From: Paramecium sonneborni
Lineage: Eukaryota; Ciliophora; Oligohymenophorea; Peniculida; Parameciidae
NCBI GenBank assembly: GCA_905182985.1
Contig: CAJJDN010000014.1
Location: 391,307-455,306 of the forward strand
DNA length: 64,000 nucleotides
Direction: 5' to 3'
In this document: positions 1-13,483 of the stretch, one piece after another
Layout: each line of letters opens with the position of its first letter
Numbering within the stretch: the stretch's first letter is position 1
Program-made: the position numbers and the translations under genes
The notes under the pieces: model-generated
The model's input: the letters and a program-made list of their open reading frames with translations, nothing else
Database searches by the model: none
Told to the model about the DNA's origin: nothing

Positions 1-290
1 TATCTTTGAGCTTCATGTTAAGGATTTTCTTAATATTTACTAAGATAATAATTTTAGTCAAATAAATAAATTTATTCAATAGGAATATAAGTTGAATGCT
101 TATAATAAAATTTTTAATGTTAAATTCATTATTATGAGAAAAAAGAAATCATTTTTATACTAATGGCAGATTTTTTTAAAATCAAGTAATTAAAGTAATA
201 AATATTTCCAATAATTATCCTAATTATAGAAAAACTTTTTATTTATTTTTATGTAAATTCATGAAGAAATATTATAAAAAATTTACAGAT
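1..290. other. Left edge, upstream of first gene
   Basis: No complete gene begins here. On the + strand one frame is open from base 2 to a TGA at 377-379. It reads like plausible Q-rich protein and could be the 3' end of a gene cut by the window edge. It would overlap the start of the next gene by about 90 bases. Because nearly any frame looks protein-like in DNA this A+T-rich, I treat it as undecided. Confidence 0.3.
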
Positions 291-3200
291 ATGAATTTTA
301 GTTTTTAAAATTTGGTTTAACTCCTATCTCTTTAATTGAGAAAAAATATCAAAGTTGTGAAATGGATTGCTACAATTGAGTTTATTTAAAATATTGCTTT
401 ATGTTTTCCAAAACATGGGTGGGGATTTTTCAAATATAGGGACAAAATGCTTAAAGCAATTTCATAAATGACAAATTATTCGCTTTTTTTAGCTGATAGT
501 AAGAATGATTATTCATATGATGTATTCATCATTTTACTTTCATTTAAATCATTGATTTTCATCTTATTTTGCTTAATATTTCATTAGAAAGATGTTATCA
601 GACATTTAATTAATTATGCATTAAATATCTTGAATAAAATACTTAAGTTACCTTTAATGGTTATATATGTTAAATTTTTGTATAAATACAATGATGATAT
701 TGGATGTATAATAATAGGAAGTCTAACTTTTTTAACATTTTTGATAATATTGGGCTTAATTACATATTTTTAGAGAGATATTTCATACAATTCAAGCAGA
801 TAGAATGTTCCAATTTATGAATTTTATTCTCCTATTTTGTATTTCATACACCTTATAGATATATTGAGAATTATATTATTTTCTGCTTTTACAACAAACA
901 ACGGATCAATATTTTTTTAGATATTAACAATGATTAGAATGCTATTCAAACTATACAATAATATATTTTAATAAAATGATGAAGATAAATTTAATTAAAG
1001 TTTAATATTTTGCAATTTGTTTATTTCTATATCTCTCCTTATTGGACAGATTATACATTTTGATGAGATTTTTATCTTTAATATATTGCTGTATTCATCT
1101 ACTCTGATATATTATTTATTTACTTAAATTAATCTTAATCACATTATTAAATCTAGCAGTATATAATATTTAATTTAACAGAAATTGAGTTAAAAAAAAG
1201 TATTACCTTACTATTTAAATTGTAAAATGGATATTTTTCATTTGGAAGATTTAATTAATACCAGTCTATTAGAAGAAATTTTAACATATAATTATTCATA
1301 AAATGATTCTTCTATTTAATATAACTCTATATTTTAGAAAGAAGAAAACATATTAATTTTATTTGACTTTTTAGTTAAATATTAAAAAAGATTTTATTTA
1401 GCATTTTATTTTCTTTAAAAATTTGAGAGTTTCCAAACTAATTTATCTTATTTTTATAAGAAGATAAGTACTATATTAAAGTCTTAAGTTTAAAAAGAGC
1501 TTTTGCATTTAAGTTAATTTTAAATAGAAATAAAGAATTTAAATAACTATGGGGAAATTGATTTAGAATACAGAAAATAAATCTAACATATTTTTTCAAA
1601 CTAACTAGAATTTCTTTAGTGTCTCATAACTGGAGCGAAAAGTTTTTAAGAAATCGAAAAATATATTATAAAGATTTCTGAATCAATTTCAGGAACAAAA
1701 AAATGGATGAAGAAAAATTAAGTATTAGATAACAATTAAAATTTAATTTTTTTAAGAATTTCCTTTAATTTTTATATTTAAATAATGTAAAATCAGATGT
1801 AAGGGATTAAACTAAATAAAATGTTAAGCCAATTAATGAATTCAGAAACACAAACTATAGATTTTTCTTAAACATTATAAAATGATTTTCTTTTACTTCC
1901 AGTAAGTTTAATTAAGAAAAGAGGTTCAATTTTAAATTATAAAAGCTAAGTAAATTAATTTTTTGGTTTTTAAAATAAAGATGTTAGATTAGAAAATATA
2001 GATTAATTAATGCCAGAAGCAATCTAATTAATTCATAATTAATTTTTAGAAAGATATATTAATAGAACTTAAATATAATCAGATAATAAACATGATTCTA
2101 TTTAAGTTCTTTAAAGATAAGAAAATGATTTTTTGTAATGTCTTTAAATTACTTTCACAATAAGTAATGATTTTTCAGATTTTATTTTATTATCTTTAAT
2201 AAAAAAAGCACATTAAGATAAAGTTTTTATTACATTTGATACATCAGGTAAAATTACAGGAATTAGTTAAAATTTAAAAGAATACTGGCCTGAAATATTT
2301 AATTAAATGTAATTTCATTATTTTATTTAATACTATTGTCCTGAACTACTTGATATGATATTAAATTAAGATAAATAATAATAAATTGATCTGAATTTCA
2401 TCTAAAGATCAAACATTTAAAAAATAGATAGATTATTTAAAAATTTTATAATGCAAGAAACTTAATATAAAAAATCCTCATAAATCATCAGTCTTGACAA
2501 TATTAATTCTGATAGATCTGAAAAATAATAATTGCTATTTTCAAAATATCAAAATATTTTCTAAGATATATATAGCTTTGATATTTTGGAAATAATTTTT
2601 CAAAATTAATTAAATTACATTTTGAATTTATGCTCAGTATTAATTAAAATTAATTTTATTAGGTAGAAAATGACTAAATGCAGAGTGCAAAAGGGTAGGT
2701 TAAAAAAATTGAATTTAGAGATAAAGTAATCTAATATTAATTGGAGCTGAATTTTAATGAAATGAAAAAAAAAAATGAAAATGTTTAACCTGTAAATTCT
2801 TCCAAAAATAAGCCTATTTATTAAAAAACTAAATCATAGAATGAATGTAGTAATATTGGAACAGAATTTAAAGCAACTACTTTTCTCCACAATATTTTAT
2901 TAAAATAAACTGGAAGCACTCCTTTTAAAAAAATTTATATATACAAATTAATTGTTATTTTAATGGTCATTTCATTTTTAATTTTGTTGGTTTATTAAAA
3001 TTAAAAAGATGGTTCAACTAAACTTCAAATAACAAATTATATATATGCTCCTTACTTAATAGTAAAACATTATAATGATGCTTTTTAATTAGGATTTCAT
3101 AAGCTAATATTTCAAAATTATGAAACTTCTTAATATTATAAAAATTCTCTAAGAAATTAATTAGACTATTAATTATATTAAATCAGAGAAGAGTACGATT

Positions 3201-4741
3201 TTTTATACAGTGATTTAATCAATATTGATGCAACAACAAATCTAAATTAATATAATCTAAAACTTTTATAAAAAAGTATGCCATTTAATAGTATAGCTAC
3301 TTTTTCAGAAAAAATTAGAGAAAATATGATAACTTTAGTGTTTTATGAAGCAGATTAAATTTAGTATATTAAAGCTGTGCTCTTTTTTAGGATTAATATA
3401 ATATAAGCATACAATATCACTATGGATGCAATAGAAACATTCAGTATCTAATTGGCAAACTATTAATCTAATATAATGGATTTTTGGAATAGTATACTTA
3501 TAATATAACTAATTCTATTAATTATCCCTTTCCTGATTAATATAAGAAATTGGTATAATTTTGAAAAAAGACATTAATATATGATTTAAATATTATCTAA
3601 TTTAAATGAAGAATAAGCTCATTAATTAATTGATTAAAAAAGACATTTAATTTAGTTGATTGATTAAGAAATCTTTACGAATCCTTTTAGAAATAATATA
3701 TATTCCTTTAAAAATTTGAATTAAAAATATACCACGTCTTAAGTTTAAATTAATAATAGATAAAGATAAACATAAATGCTTTATGAAAAAATTTAGAATA
3801 AATAAAACACTATTTTGATGAAATTATTTATAACAGTTTTTTTTTACTTACTCTTAGTATTTCTTGCTAGTTTTGGATATATGCAAACTAAATAAAGTGA
3901 CCATTCTTACTAACCAATAGAATAATTAATTAAAACATATGTTAAATTTCAAGTATAATTAAGCTATTTAATTTCTTTTACATCAATAATGAAGGGATAA
4001 CAATAATTTTTGAGCAGAATTCAAAATATAAAAGATGTTGAAATAGGTGATATTAATAATTTATTTTCTGATGATGATGTTCCAATATATTTCTAAAATT
4101 TATCTTAAATATATTCTAAAAAAGTAATTACCTTATTTTCTACTATTATTTTGACAAACTAAATTGAAGAAAAAGATAAATCAATCCTTTATGAACTTTA
4201 TTAAGATGATTTTTGTAATAATCTTGTAGAATAAGTAAAATTCTGTAAAAAAAATATGACTCAATCCCAATTTGAAAATGATTATGGATAATTTTATTCA
4301 TATGAAAATAATTCAGATGCTTTAAGATCAGGAGTTATAGGTTTTATTAGTAAACTAGATTCTTTATTAAAATATAATTTTGATATTGAAATGTCAAGGG
4401 CTAATTATGATTAAAATCAATCAACTAATTTTTATAACTTTAAAGACTATAATAATCTTGTAGTTTAATATTCACTTAATATTTCTTAAGGGTTTAATTT
4501 ATTTTATGATTAAGTTAATTATATTTCATCAAAACTAATCATAAAGACATAAAATAATTTAATTACATATTACATATGTTTTAGTATTACATTCTTATTT
4601 CTTTATATGATAATATCTTGTTTTTAAATTAAATACTTCTAAAGAAGATATAAGAGTTACCTTTTAGGACTCGTTACATTGTCAGAAGATCTTTTAAATG
4701 ATAAAAAAAATATACATTTATTGAAAAAATTGATTGATTGA
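291..4741 (+). CDS. TmcB-like PAS-domain multi-spanning membrane protein (copy A)
   Basis: Large membrane protein of the ciliate TmcB (tiny macrocysts B) type. About 1474 residues in two exons, with a 26-nt intron at 2637-2662. The N-terminal third holds several hydrophobic segments (for example around bases 510-590, 650-780 and 1010-1130). A Q-rich cytosolic stretch follows, then a PAS-like module near residues 535-640 with the phrase SLIKKRGSILNYKSQ followed by NQFFGFQNKD and the family signature MPEAIQLIHNQF. Two more membrane segments follow (around bases 2950 and 3830) and a last one near 4570. I chose ATG 291 because the first 70 residues align with copy B: aromatic positions, IEFIQNIAL against SLIQMFQLI, then NYSLFLAD. 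The cellular role of these proteins in ciliates is unknown to me; PAS domains suggest sensing or protein contact. The gene ends inside a TGAT repeat. Confidence 0.75.
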
Positions 4742-4750
4742 TTGATTGAT
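4731..4750 (+). repeat. (TGAT)5 tandem repeat at a stop codon
   Basis: Five perfect TGAT units. The period of four places TGA in all three forward frames (4731, 4735, 4739, 4743, 4747). The stop used by the upstream gene is 4739-4741. Confidence 0.9.
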
Positions 4751-4969
4751 TATATTTATTTAATAATAAATAATGATATTGTTTTATTTGTAATATATAA
4801 GTTTAAAAATATAATTTGGTTTGATTTAATTATAAAAAAGTCATAAATTATTAAAGTTTATAATATTAGTTCTTTTAATTGAAATGATTAAATAATACTT
4901 TATTGAAATTTGATAACTAAATTAGAGATTAATTAAACAGCATATTAATAATGAAAATAAATAATATCT

Positions 4970-6637
4970 TCATTTTTCATCTTCCTCTTCTATTGGATCC
5001 CCTTTTTAAAATTTTTTTTTGACTTAATCCATAGATGGACTTTAAGTAGGATTAATATGATCAAATTCAGTAGTATTAAATTTTTAGATAATTTTCTATT
5101 AGTTTTATTAAATTGGTCTATAGGTATTATCTTATGTAACAAAAGAACCCTTTTTTTCTAATCTATCTTAAGGACTTCCTTTTTAATTTTCATTTTAAAA
5201 TTCAGTAGTGAAAGCCTTTCCACAAGTTGAAAACATTTACTTTTTCTAAAATGTTGTTAATTTAGCTGGTCCTTAGATACCACTTTCTTAATAACAAGGT
5301 AAAAAGAATGGATCTTATAAAGATTGATTAGCAGTGATTCTTTGAGTAGGATCTTTTTCTAACATTTTTTATATTAAAGTCTTAAATTTAATATAAAATT
5401 ACAGTAATTTATGGATCTACTTTTTTCATTTATAATGGAGTTAAATCAATTTTACATTGTTTATTTAATTTTAATACTAAATTAAATCCAACTCCAGGAA
5501 AAAGATCTTTTCCTGTTAATCTAAAATTGATAATAGAAATTACAATTTAAAAAATATAACACCAGCACTAAAAATATCACAAACTTTATCATATTTTTAG
5601 GTCTTATCAATTAAATTAGCAATTTCTGGAGCAACATAACCAGGTGTACCACATTTAGGAAATAAATATCTAATAAATAAAATAATGAAATACTTATTCA
5701 CATCACAATATGTAGCCAAACCAAAATCAACAATTTTAAGAGAGTTTAAATCATCTTTTCTCATAAGCATAATATTTTCTGGTTTTAAATCTCTATGCAT
5801 AATTTATTTATCATGCATATATTCTATTCCTGTTAGAATTTGCTATAATATTATAATAAATTGAATTTACCCACATAATATTTCTTACTGTATCTTCAGG
5901 AAATCCATTTTTATGATTATTTAATTCATCATGTAAACTTTTACCTTCTAATAAATCCATAATCATATAGAATGTATTATCACCTTCATAAACAGCATGT
6001 AATTTAATAAAAGATGGATGATCTAAGTCATTATTAATTTTTATCTCTTAAAACATAGATTCCTATTTTATTTTTAAACTAATACCATTCCATTTTCTGT
6101 TTCATTAACATATGATTTATCTACACATTTTGCTGCAAAATAAGTTTCTTTATTTTTGTGTCTCACTAATAAAACTCTTGAAGATGCACCTTTTCCTAAT
6201 GTTTAAAGTGGAGTATAAAAATCTTAAATTTTTTAAAATATTATCTTATTTCTTAAATGTTCCTTCAAAATTGTAAGTATTTTTTCATCTCCACAAAATG
6301 TTGTTATTTTGGCTACAAAATTTTCATTTATTTGTTTAACCTAAGTATAATTAGAATGTATAAAAGAACTTATTAAAATTTGAACGAGACAATCTTATAA
6401 TGTTTCTTTCCTTCTACATTATCTTCTTCAACTTCCCATTTAATATGTGTTTATAATTAAATTGGTAAAGAATATTTGAAATTTGGTTGATTATCCTAAA
6501 ATATCAAAATAATACGAATATTATACCTTGCATAAATCCAATCGATCCTACTTCAAAATTCCAATATATTTCTTATTTCCATTCTTTCCTTTACGAAAGC
6601 ATTCGAATTAATAAACAACTGGTGCTTCAATTTACAT
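4970..6637 (-). CDS. CAMK-type Ser/Thr protein kinase with N-terminal PH-like domain
   Basis: Spliced length is 495 residues from eight exons (introns of 31, 29, 23, 28, 24, 23 and 22 nt; all but the 24-nt one shift the frame or contain TGA). Residues 1-125 resemble a PH domain (KKYIGILKQDRLDL, then THIKWEV). The catalytic domain follows: glycine loop LGKGASSRVLLV, lysine in AAKCVDK, catalytic loop [12 protein letters not shown], metal-binding DFGLATYC, activation segment CGTPGYVAPEI and C-lobe KMLEKDPTQRITA. All core catalytic residues are visible, so it should be an active kinase. The tail (about 120 residues) is polar and ends in acidic residues. The 24-nt intron at 5670-5693 lies in the activation segment and contains no stop. 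The start is divergent from the next gene, 52 bases away. I infer a signalling role; the substrate is unknown. Confidence 0.88.
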
Positions 6638-6689
6638 TGACAAAAAAAATAATTTACAAGGTATTAAAGTTAAAAATATTTTAAAATAA

Positions 6690-7460
6690 ATGATATTATG
6701 TGAAACAAAAAGAAGATAAAGAAGAAATGGATTTCATGCTGAAACAGAAGAAGAATTTCTTTAAGTTTACAATTAACTTTATCTATACCATAGAAATTAG
6801 CCAAAGAAGATGATAATCGATAAATGATCTTAGAAAACCAACAGACTTCTCCATAATTAGATGGATTCATTATAAATCATGATTTTTCATTTGATCCATT
6901 TGGTTCTGAACCAATCTTTCTCATTGAAAAAACCACTCTGTATAAATCTCACTTTTTATTGTTGATTTCTGAAGATTTTTCTATGAATCTAAAGAGACTA
7001 CAATCTATTTTAGATTCCTGTAAGTTAAATCTTATTAAACATAGCAGATACCTCAGATAATCTAACCGATAGTACTACAGAAGAATACACATAATCAACC
7101 TACTTTGTTTTTAAATCTGATTGTTATGTTCATACACTTCAATTTGGTAATGTCATTCATAAATTCCATATCTGGGTACTCAACCACTTAAATCCTTTAG
7201 AAATTTTTTAAAGTTTCAATTATATTTAAATTAGAGTTGTATTATCCTTTATTTGATGCATTTGTTGTTGTTTCTAATAAAGGAAATCTATTCAAATAAA
7301 ATTTATTTTATGCAGAATTTACTAAAATACTCTCATTTAATTAAGCAGTTTAATATCATATTATTTCGGATTCTGATGATGTAATTATTTATTTTATTTA
7401 AAGTTAATAATTGAAAAATAAAATACTTTATTAAATATATTGAAATCATTAATAAAATGA
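6690..7460 (+). CDS. Hypothetical protein, about 223 aa
   Basis: I do not recognise this protein. The model has five exons with introns of 29, 25, 22 and 23 nt (6765-6793, 7020-7044, 7213-7234, 7381-7403), and the spliced length is exactly 224 codons. It begins MILCETKRRQRRNGFHAETE, continues through a charged stretch, then a mixed hydrophobic region (GNVIHKFHIWVLNHL, DAFVVVSNKGNLF) and ends LNILKSLIK. No signal peptide or clear membrane helix is visible. Two introns start GTTT and one ends AAG, so the exon edges are less certain than the gene itself. If the 7381 intron is not used, the frame closes at 7441-7443 instead. It is divergently transcribed from the kinase on its left. Confidence 0.55.
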
Positions 7461-8156
7461 ATCAACTTAGACAATATTTGACATGACTACTTATTATTAT
7501 ACATGATTTATATAGATTTTTTATTGAATAAATTTTATCATCTGACACCTCTTAAAATTTATTTTCCTTATATATTAATATTCCATTTAAATTCAACACA
7601 CTAAATGATTTAACCTATCCTTTTCAACTTAATCATTTGACCAAAATTAATTAATAGTATTAAGAATTAATTGCTTAATTACAAATATAATTTCTTTATT
7701 TTTAAATTAAACCATCAATAGCAGAAACTTCAAATCAGAGTAGACTTATAATTAAATTTATTATAAGAAACATTAAATGATAATAACAATATAAATGAAT
7801 AACGTAATTATCTTTAAATTAAAAATTTAAGTAATAATAATCAAATATTTTTTGCCTTTATGGTTCTTTTTATATTTAATTCAATTATTCTATAATAATA
7901 AACCTTTTACTCATGTTTTTACAATACCTTAATTTTCTTTAAAAATATTTATAGATACTTCTCAGGCTATATATTTAAAAATAACAAACAAGAAATACTT
8001 TTGAAATATTTATTTCTGAAAAAAAAATTTAATATTTACAGAAATAAGATAATATGCAAGAATTGATTATTAAAATTATTTAACATTATTTTTAATATGA
8101 ATAATTTAAAAAATTTAGGATTACACACTTCATTGTTCTAGAAGGTGTATGTTTTC
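7461..8156. other. Unassigned 700-base stretch
   Basis: No gene model closes here. Two + frames are long (7487-7778 and 7609-8002) and read like protein, but the first has no start codon. I could not find a 20-35-nt intron that links either one to the gene on the left. It may hold decayed exons, a small unresolved gene, or nothing. Confidence 0.4.
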
Positions 8157-11100
8157 ATGAGATCTAAATTGTTCAAGTAAATTTTTTTGTATATTTAGTG
8201 CAATTTATTAAGTTTTATAATTTGATAACCAATCTATTTATGTTACCATTACTCTCTCTTTAATACAAATGTTTCAGTTAATTTATTTAGCTTTCGCTTT
8301 GAAAACCTCATATTTATGGAAAAATTCTTATTTAACATAAATAATAACTTAATTTTTAAGGTAAATGAATAAAAGTGATCAAATAGTTATTTTACAATTT
8401 TGTTGCATATTGTCAATACTGATTTTTCAATATTTTTAGCGTTTTTGTATTTTTTTTTTTCTATAGTGCTATTAACTATTATGCTTTTATTTTTGGTGGG
8501 TATATTAGACAAGGATGCTCCAATAATTTTAATTAAAGTGCTTTGTTATTTATTGAAATTTTTGTTGACCATAGGTTATTTTCCTCTAATGCAAATATTT
8601 TTTGGAGTAAGTATTTTTTGGAATATTATAGTATTTAGCTTGTTATGAGAAAGATGGAATTTAAGTAATGGTATATTTGGATTCCCAAGTTTGTTGGACT
8701 TTTGAATATAGTATTCATGCTATTTTTGCTATACTTAGTTTAATATTAAGTTAAGGTTTAATTAGTATTGTTTCATTGATATGTTATTAATCAAAAAAAA
8801 CTTAACTAAATACTTTTTCTCAAAGAACAGGAAGGCCTTACTCTTTTTATCACTATTGTATTCTAATAAATATAATGACATATTAATTATTAGAAACTCC
8901 ATAATATGTCTCAGTTATTTTAATAGTTTTTTTAGTGAATAGTTATTTGCTATTCTATTTAGTAAAGTCAACGTAACCATTTCATAATAAAAATATTTAA
9001 ACATTATGGGTAATAATAACTGCTCTGAATTTTTGGACTTCATTAATGCTTACTTTTGCTGCTATTTTAGAAGGTTATTATTTTAGAAAGTCTTTATATG
9101 CATGGTTAATTGGTATTCCATTTCTTACAATAATTATAATAAGAGAACCATCTGAATAAGTTGATTTATTTGCTGCTAATATTCATCCTCATGAAAGTGG
9201 TGATCACATTATATAATTATGTGAATATTTATTAAATATGATATAGAATGCACATAATGATCAATATATATAATTAGAATTAGATGCTTATATTGAAGTA
9301 CATAAACATGCTTGTCCAAGACAAGATTGTGTTCTTAAAGCTCGTAAATAAACTGAAAAAAAGAAATCTACTAGATAAGGCAATTAAATTTTATTGGATG
9401 TAATTAATTAAATATTTTTTTATGGAATAAAATCTTTTCCTACTGATATTCATTTAAGACTTCATTATGCTTACTTTTTAATAGATTATTTAAAATTAAA
9501 ATAACTAGCTTTGACTGAATTATAATAAGCAGAATAAACTAATGTTAGCTTTGATTTTTCTTTTATTATTTTTAGATTTAAAAAGATTATTGAAGAAGAA
9601 TTATAATAATAATAATAAGAAAGTTCTATTCATTTAGATGTATCAAATGAAATGACATTTTTAACTTAAAGCAAATAACTAATGAATATGGTAGAAAGAA
9701 CTGCATTATTGTTTATTGATTTTTGGTCTTAATTATAAGAGGAAATGCCAGATACTGGAAAATTATTATATTTGGGTATTAAGATTCAATAGTTTTCTTA
9801 AATAGTAGAAGATTAATGGAAGAGGATTAAAAAACTAAATTAAAAACATAAGAAATTATACTTATTAATGGGTAAATATTATAAATATGTATGGAATGAT
9901 GAAATAAAGAGTTAATAAATGTTTGATATAGAAAAAAATAATAAGAATTCTGAATTCAAAGGACTTTATATAATGGATGAAATGGGGAACTCATTTTAGG
10001 CAATATTAGTTTGTTAAACAGAAGGGGAATAATTAGGAATTATACAATCAATAAATAAGGCAGCATGTTCTTTATTAGGATATACTAAAACAGATCTTAT
10101 TGGTAGACATTTAAATATTTTGTAACCGGAAATGTAAAATATATAATTCTAGTTTTTAGGTATTCAAAATGGCATACAACTATTATGACTAGATTTCTTG
10201 AGAATAGTGATCTAAATTAAATTCAATAAAATAAAGAATAAGGATGCAAAGTGATTTTTGTAAAAAATAAAGCTCATTATTTAATTTAATGTACACTTTA
10301 AGTTAAAATTATTTAAACATAAAATCAAGAAATATATTTAATGGCTTAATTAATTTAAGATGTTTAATTTAAACCATATTGCTATATTTTATGTTAATCA
10401 AATGGATAAATTGAGAACATTAATTCAATGTGTATAAAAGTATTGGGAATAGATAATAAAATTATTGAAATGAAGAGATTAAATATTAATGATCTATTTC
10501 CAAATTTCATGGATGTGAAAGAAGATTATTAAACTAGATAAGGAGAAAAATTAATATATACACCTTCTTAAAAATTATCTAAAGATTTAGATTTTATAAA
10601 ATATAGTTCAGAAAATATACAACTAGATCTTCATGAATAAACTGTTTTTAATTGTTAAGTTACAGAAATTTAATTCCATTCTTTGGCATGTGAAAATATT
10701 GAAAATAGAGTTTTTGGATATATTGTAAGATTAGATTAAATAAAACCATAATAAAATGGATTATAAATAGTGAAAAAATAGTTGTAATAATAATTATGGT
10801 TTAAATTCATACCTTAAAATACTTATTGTTTAGAAAAAGCTAATATTACAGATACCTTTGACAATTCCATAAAATTTGACTCTAGTATCATTTGGGAAAG
10901 TGCTTAAAAGTAGTCAGAAGATACTGTAACTCAAGAATAAATTAAGTAACAAGAAGAAATCAAAGGATTAGCTTAAGGAATTAGAACTGTACGTCTTTTA
11001 AGAGATAAAATTGTAGATATTGATGATCAACAATAAGAGGAAGAAGAGGAGGATTCTTAAAATAATTAAATTATTTAAGCATATTAAGATGATTTAGATG

Positions 11101-13054
11101 AAGAACAAAGTGTTTTGTAGTTAAATTAAAATTATTCCTCTAAATCCTTAATTGAAACTGATATTAAGTAATCATTATTACCATCAATCAATAAAAAATT
11201 GTAAATAGTAATTAATATCATTTTACTAATAATTACGATATGTATATTTACTGAATACTTTCTGGATCATAAACTAAATGAGGATCTTTAATTGAGTATT
11301 CCATATTTAAGATAAAATAATGAAAGAGTGGCTATTTTTTTATTAATATAATCTGTGATCTAAGATTTAAAGTTTTTAAATTATGGATTTCTTCCATTAT
11401 AATAAAAACTTACTAATGATACATTTACCTAAATTTAAAGAAACAATTTTTAGATTAATTTAGCCTAAATAGAAGAGTTAGAATTAAATTTATCATTAGC
11501 TGAAGTAACTTTTATTTAGGAATATGAATTTTATGAAAAATAATTTAAAAGTCTAAATGTACAAATGAAAAACTTTTATGGAGATTTATAAAATTATACT
11601 TTATCAGAAACATTATAGTAATTAATTTCAGTAGCTATCAAATTAAATAATTCAGATCTAACTGAATATAATGATAAAAATGCATTACTATTTTATTTTG
11701 AATATAATTCTTACAATTCATTAGCACTCGCTTAACATATATCTTAAGATTATTACTATTACAATATTGTCTCGAGAACATCACTTTTAGATAGTAGTGT
11801 AAATATTTTTTTAATAATAACTTCATTCTTTGCATTTTTATTGTAATTATTAAACAAATATTCAATAGGTTTTTGGTTCAATTATGTTACTTTTATTAAG
11901 TTTATCATAATAAATTAGAAATCATATAATTATTTTTAGATATTAAGGAAAATTAAATAAAATTAATATATAATAATTGTGAACTGTTTTTGACAGATCT
12001 GTAAATTGGTGATGATGATGTAAAAATTATATATTTTATTAGTTAATATCTGAAACAGAAGAGAAACCAGTTGAAAAAAGTGATGATGCTGCTGTGTTAA
12101 ATTTTAGACCAAAAAGAAGAAAACATAAAGATTCCAGCAAAGAGTTTCAAAATCAATTACTCATTTCATTTTTATTGAATCTACTAATTTTCTTATATTT
12201 TCTCTATCTGCACTTTTAAGTAGAAATTGTTGTTCAACAAATTTAACAAATATTGCCAGTTCTTAATGTTACTAGTTCAGCTGAAAGCTTTAATAGATTT
12301 GCTGACAATGCTTTAAGATAATTTATCTATGATCCAAATTATTTAATCTATAATAAAAATGGTATTGACAAAGTCAGATAATTAACTATTGAATTATATG
12401 ATATCGATTCAGAGATACATAAATTACATACTGAAACATGGGATTTATTGGAAGATTCATATAAATCTGCATTTTTCAGTATTTTTATTAATAATCCTTG
12501 CTCTATTATTGCTACTGTAGAAAGTTCCATAACTGAAGATGTTTGCGATTCTTTTTATGGTGGAATCATGTAAAATGGATTATCGATAGGAATAACCAAA
12601 TTTGTTGAAGATTTAAGATAAACCCTATAAAATTTTGAGAATCTTAATGTTAGTTCTAAAAATAATTTTACAATGACTAATGATACTGATTTAAATTCTA
12701 GAATGAATTTATTAAATACAATTCCTATGACTTCAATGAGAAGAATGCAAAAAATATTCATTAGGGCATGCTATCGATATTTAATTTCAATCCTTGAACA
12801 AGCAATTTTGGATCATTTTGATTAAACAGATATTTTAAGATTGGCAATTTTCCTTTGTATAAATATTCTTTTGTTAATTGGAGTCACTTTTGTTTGGATA
12901 CCAATTTAAATAAAGAATAATTAAGATATTTTAAATACTCGTTTATTGATTCTAATGATACCTTTAGAATAAATTTTAAGGTAATATTAATAATATAATC
13001 AATAATAGAATAAAATCCATTAAAAACTATCTAAGAAATAAAATTTATCATTGA
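8157..13054 (+). CDS. TmcB-like PAS-domain multi-spanning membrane protein (copy B)
   Basis: About 1573 residues. Seven introns (8177-8198, 8361-8386, 8607-8631, 10134-10159, 11843-11868, 12020-12042, 12981-13008) restore one frame from ATG to TGA, and the spliced length divides by three. The N-terminus MRSKLFNAIYQVLQF is followed by several hydrophobic helices (bases 8220-9150). Then comes a long region rich in Q with HECPRQD-like and DIHLRLHYA-like motifs typical of the family. The PAS domain lies near bases 10000-10250 (GIIQSINKAACSLLGYTKTD, GRHLNIL, PEMYSKWH). Two helices follow near 11220 and 11800, and a final pair near 12170 and 12870. The C-terminus PLEQILRIKSIKNYL is a family hallmark. 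It is on the same strand as copy A, 3.4 kb downstream. I infer local duplication or clustering; molecular function is unknown. Confidence 0.85.
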
Positions 13055-13483
13055 TTATAATTAAATTTTCAATTTTCAGCAGATCATTATTATTATTCAT
13101 AAAATGTTCTCTTTTTTTATTTGAACAGCTTCCTATAATAATTAATAAATAAATTTTATTAATCTTCCCCTTTCGACATAAAATGAAGAGTATTATTATA
13201 AAAAAACTAAATAGGAAGTTTTATATAAATTAGGTATAAAATAGTGAATAGATTCATCAAAAAAAAATATAAATATCTTATGCATCAAAAGTGAATTTGG
13301 CATTTATTTTCAAAATTTTTGTATGAAATATTCTTCTTAATGGAAAAGATATATATTTTTATCCAATTTAAATGAATAAATAATAATCAAATATATATAT
13401 ATGAAAGAGAAATATTTGAAAATTATTTCTTTTTTTATCAATATTTAAAATTTATATAAGAATGAACAATTAGATATCATATC
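13055..13483. other. Convergent intergenic region
   Basis: Lies between the 3' ends of copy B and the mTERF-like gene. Very A+T-rich, with no reading frame longer than about 40 codons that I would support. It holds no recognisable element other than short AT dinucleotide runs near 13390. Confidence 0.6.
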
